NCBI GenBank assembly: GCA_019095985.1
Contig: CM032667.1
Span: forward strand, 43,369,457-43,433,456
Length of the DNA: 64,000 bases
Reading direction: 5' to 3'
From: Streblospio benedicti
Taxonomy: Eukaryota; Annelida; Polychaeta; Spionida; Spionidae
Numbering within the stretch: position 1 is the stretch's first letter; every line of letters starts with the position of its first letter. Both the position numbers and the translations under genes were made by a program. The notes under the pieces are model-generated. The model saw only the letters and a list, made by a program, of their open reading frames with translations, did no database searches and was not told where the DNA came from. Positions 47,801 to 64,000 of this stretch are shown one piece after another.

Positions 47801-47818
47801 AAAGTACATGGTGGGTAA
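44816..47818. other. Intergenic stretch between convergent genes
   Basis: AT-rich DNA between the 3' ends of the transporter (plus) and Wnt11 (minus). The right part probably includes the Wnt11 3' UTR. A degenerate 'gaccacc' repeat lies at about 46640-46790. Otherwise I see nothing. Confidence 0.4.
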
Positions 47819-60195
<12,377 letters not shown>

Positions 60196-60199
60196 CTGC

Positions 60200-63100
60200 A
60201 AAACACGTGGCAATCAATGGTGAACTATGACCTATTAAGATATTTGAAAGAGTAGAGTAGTGATAAAACATGATGGTGAGTAATGAGCGTGCGTCTTATC
60301 ACCATTCATAAAATACAAACAAATATAACGTCTCAATTATACCAATACTAATTTAACACAATGCCATGGAAGAAGTGTTATAAAGTGATTGTATTTTATT
60401 TGAGACTGTTAAAAATTCATCACTTTATAAATATGACATGTATAATGATTATAGCAACATGTGCACCCGACTTCAACCTATATTCATAGTACATAGATGT
60501 AAGCACCAACATAATGCATGTACATTGTGGTACCGAAGCAAACCTTTGATATACCACCTCTGTGGTAGTGTGGAGGTTGATTTATCTATTAATTGGATAG
60601 ATAATCTGAAAATGTATATGGCAGAAATTCCGTGCAGCTAGCATGTCTAGGGAGCAAAAATGTTTAATGTGTTGAAAATTGGTGCACTTCACGTCAGGTC
60701 TAATGACGGGACGAGACCATGAGTCCTACAGACACGTGATAACTGCCAAGACTGCTCTCCTCTGTCTTGCATGCGAGAGCAGGGGAATTCAGGTTGAACT
60801 TATTGCTATTATTGAAATCAAATGATTACCTCTAAATGTAGTCAGTTTCATGACTTACAAAAAATTGTGTGTACTTTTGGGAAATCATAGGAAATTCTTG
60901 TCCCATCTTTACGATACTTTCGTAGTAGTTAGACGAGGTTGTAAGAAGTATGCTTTAAACATTACATTCATACAATGTATAAATTACAAACACTATAGCT
61001 TTAGAGATAAGCTCCAGAATTCCAGTCATGACAAGAAGCTTAAAGCACCAATACAATCAAATTAGAAATGTGATGTTTCTTTTATTTGGACCAAACTAAT
61101 ACAAGATGCGTGCAATTATCAACGTGTACATGCATCAATGATCTGTCAAACGGATCATTTCCTTAGAAGCCATTGCTGGCAGGTTTCATAGTGGCTAATT
61201 GTTGTAGAGATGGGCAACATAACAGTGTCAATTGTCATTTACAAGTTGTGACGTTTTCACATATGTCTTACAGTTGTGAGGTATAATATAAGCAGATTCA
61301 AAGCATTTATGATGGTTCTGTGTCATCGTGCATTGCGTATTTCATTTCATGACACGCCAGTCTGACGGTTCATGTATATGCATTTGCATATATCTTTTTA
61401 TATAATTAATGAAGAACCAGGCTCATCTAGGAACGTTTTGTGGTCAAACGTTGTGGGTGTGAGGTGACTCAGTAGATTTTGTAGTACAGTAGATCCTCTC
61501 TATCAAGACCATTATACGGACTGCCTTCGGCGGTGTCTATGGAATGTCACAGTCTCTTAGTGTGGGAAAAGTTGCATGATAGAATATAGAGGTGGATTCT
61601 TTAAAGAGGTTGTTCTACTGTATTATACATTATCCATGTTTCTATATGTCGCTGCCATCACCAACGGGTACCGCATTATTATGCTCAGATTACACTGACT
61701 TAGTGTGATATCAATTCATATTAAGAGGAAAGAATATCACCTATAGGCTTGCTACACATTCTGGTGGAAACACAATGCATATGCAAGAATGAAATAGATT
61801 ATAGCATTATTTATATAGCATATTAGTACCGCTTGATAAATGACAGCCCGCCTACATGGTTAAACAGTATACACAGGACAATACCACATATAGTATAATG
61901 TATATTGACAACATTTATTCCTTACTGTAATAGAACCTCTCATAACTAATTCATCACTATAATAGAAGCAAGATCCTTAACTATTGCTCCTATTAATTAC
62001 GTGCTGAAAACAATCAATTACGTGTAAGTCAGTCAGTAATATATCAACTCTTAGCAGTGGAAAAATATCCAACGTTATCGCCATTAAAACAATTACAGAT
62101 TCCGAAAAATACTACACTATTTCTTCTCGAATACAGTAAATATATCAAATCTATTATGAAAACTATAACGTGGCCGACATCAGATAAAAAGCAAGCATAA
62201 AAGTGCACAATTAAAGCACAACAAACGTATCGCGGAAATCCCACACTTTCTCTATTACAGCCTAACGTTAAGAGGTACAAAGAACCCCGCAAAAGAACCT
62301 GCTGAATTTGTCATCATGTAAGATGTTCATCAGGACGGGTTGATTTATTAGGGCTATTACAGTGATCAACTTAGCCACTTCAAAGAGCTCCCACAATGCA
62401 CCTCTTTCTCCCAAAATGCACCACTAATTAAAATATTTCACTGACAGCCTCGATTCCTGCGTGTTTGTGCTGTGTGAGAGGAAGGAAACATGTTGCTAGC
62501 GGCTGGTGAACCACTTGTCACTTGTAAATAAGTGGCACTTGAGAGGTTTTAAAAGAAACTGAAGTTATAATTAGTGTTGCAAGAGACGGAAAAAGGCCAC
62601 CTCCATGCAGGGTTCTTTTTGCAACCTGTTTATCTTGAAAACACTTAGTTTTTGAGTATTTAGTCAATTTCAAATGTATGTAGCTTACATTTACAATGTA
62701 TTAAATGGCTAAATACTATTTGAAAAGAATGAATCAAAGTTATCAATCTTTTATAAACAACTTGCTACATTGTTTTATGCACTGATATATGTGAGGGGTG
62801 AAACTGATAATACAAAAATCATTAATAAAAACTATTTGTTTAATATGCATGTTGTGCTAAGGTTTAAGTATACAAAAGCGTCATATATATTTGAATGGGT
62901 GTTTTCCCACCACAAAAAGTAAGGTTTAGACCTATGTATCATGAGTCTCAGTTTTGTACAAACTGGTTATATACTAGGTTACACTTTCTATATTACATTA
63001 CGCCACGCCATGCTAGCTGTCTATACTTGCGGTATGTGTTGCAGGAAACGGGAGATTTTGTACACAAATGTTGCATGAAGTCATAACTCACAGAGTCAAT

Positions 63101-63590
63101 TGGAATGAAGATTTTAGTAAACAGCAAAACTAACCAAAGTATGATGGATTCCTTCACACTTGAGAGAGGAATGGAAAAGGTCAGACAGAGCTAGATCACT
63201 TGCACTGAACGAGAATGATGACTTTTCTTCGCAATCTACAAAGTTCGTCATTTCAATAGACTCTAATACAGTCCGTATCCAATGACAGCATCTCGTGCAT
63301 GGTGAATAATGTTGATACAATCAAATTGTTATTCACTATAGCGGCGCTGAGTCTGTTACAGGTGAAATACAAGATACTGCGGTGTGACTCGAAGTGTCCT
63401 TCACAGAGAGGTGGTCGTGATGAAAAAACGGTATAAAACAGACGCTCCACTGTATGTCTAGTCATCCATCTTGTTTTCTGTGTTATGATGGGAACATTAA
63501 GCTATGTTTATTCGTGTAATAATGGCAATTGGGAGATATACATATAAACACAGTTGAAATTATGATAGAAGTGGCACTCTTTTTTTTATA
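60200..63590. other. Intron or 5' region of Wnt11, nothing else assigned
   Basis: AT-rich DNA. No Wnt N-terminal exon (signal peptide, CRxN or RWNCS motifs) was found on the minus strand. One Tc1-like MITE lies at 61485-61622. Confidence 0.4.
61485..61622. mobile_element. Tc1/mariner-like MITE, 138 bp
   Basis: The clearest copy of the family: TACAGTAGATCCTC at 61485 and the inverted GAGGTTGTTCTACTGTA ending at 61622, with 'aagacca' inside. TA at both ends fits a TA target duplication. Confidence 0.6.
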
Positions 63591-63591
63591 G

Positions 63592-63661
63592 ATTGGAAGA
63601 GGAATGGCGCGATGCTGCACGTTTTAGTTGGTCGCCGTGGATTGACCACGAAGAGGGATAG
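63592..63661 (+). other. Possible orphan terminal exon
   Basis: A pyrimidine tract and TATAG precede a 70-base frame reading LEEEWRDAARFSWSPWIDHE then EG and a stop at 63659-63661. The composition is protein-like and the acceptor is good, but no partner exon was found upstream on the plus strand. It may be the end of a nested gene, a relic, or chance. Confidence 0.2.
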
Positions 63662-64000
63662 ATTTGTTTTAATAAAATAGACCAAACCTATAGGTACCAC
63701 TAACATTCATGCACGGGTTCCAACAGCATTTAGAAGAGAACACACCAGTGAACACAATATCAACTCTTCAAACTGATAATCAAATTATAGAAGCACAGTT
63801 TCTGCGATATACCATATAAGAAAAGCCAATAGCGAAGCAGCAATTGATCCGTGTGTCCAATGTCACAAACAATGTGCGCTCAGGGACGACGATACCATCT
63901 ACTCATAACTCAGCTCAGGGCCGCCGTGTTACCCCCAGTGATCACGTGACCAAGGCCATTGGCCGCAAAAGGACAATTGAGCGGCCGCCGCCTCCTCCAC

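Noticed and set aside
62044-62292. 82-codon minus frame and other small frames at 60-63.5 kb as missing Wnt11 exons
   Set aside because: None contains the CRxN or RWNCS signatures or a matching phase-1 donor for the exon starting at 60195.

Overview
The window is nuclear DNA of a bilaterian animal, most likely an aquatic invertebrate (a lophotrochozoan or invertebrate deuterostome; I cannot fix the phylum). The evidence is short spliced exons with GT-AG introns of 0.2-9 kb, AT-rich intergenic DNA, long (CA)n and (TG)n tracts, many short inverted-repeat transposons, recognisable Wnt11 and SLC16-type genes, and two 100-N assembly gaps (8976-9075 and 20859-20958).

Layout. (1) 0.02-4.85 kb, plus strand: the 3' part of a gene for a very charged protein. 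Its exons alternate in a repeated two-exon module and it ends in an acidic tail. (2) 4.9-10.07 kb, plus: further exons of the same type, disturbed by transposons, a gap and a duplication. (3) 9.87-19.31 kb: a segmental tandem duplication. Each copy holds the remains of a charged-protein terminal exon (plus) and an intact single-exon gene for an EGF-repeat type I membrane protein (minus; 14806-15783 and 18073-19047). (4) 21.07-29.51 kb, minus: a complete 16-exon gene for a 588-residue secreted protein with signal peptide, small Cys-containing domain, long acidic block, strongly basic block, charged helices and a C-terminal TIL-like cysteine domain; its TATA box and 5' UTR exon are visible. (5) 32.1/36.04-44.0 kb, plus: a complete SLC16/monocarboxylate-type 12-TM transporter gene with two possible first exons and one likely GC-AG intron. 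(6) 47.82-60.20 kb, minus: the last six coding exons of a Wnt11 gene; its first exons lie beyond the right edge.

The spliced models rest on reading frames that stay open and on intron phases that agree at every junction: 1035 nt for the charged gene part, 1767 nt for the secreted gene, 1647 nt for the transporter.

Most unusual content: the secreted, intensely charged, exon-modular proteins in items 1, 2 and 4, which I cannot assign to a named family. They look like extracellular matrix, cement or mineral-associated polyampholytes, but that role is inference. The rest of the unusual structure is non-coding: a 2.4 kb element with hairpin-containing inverted ends, several MITE families, and natural filled/empty insertion sites provided by the tandem duplication.
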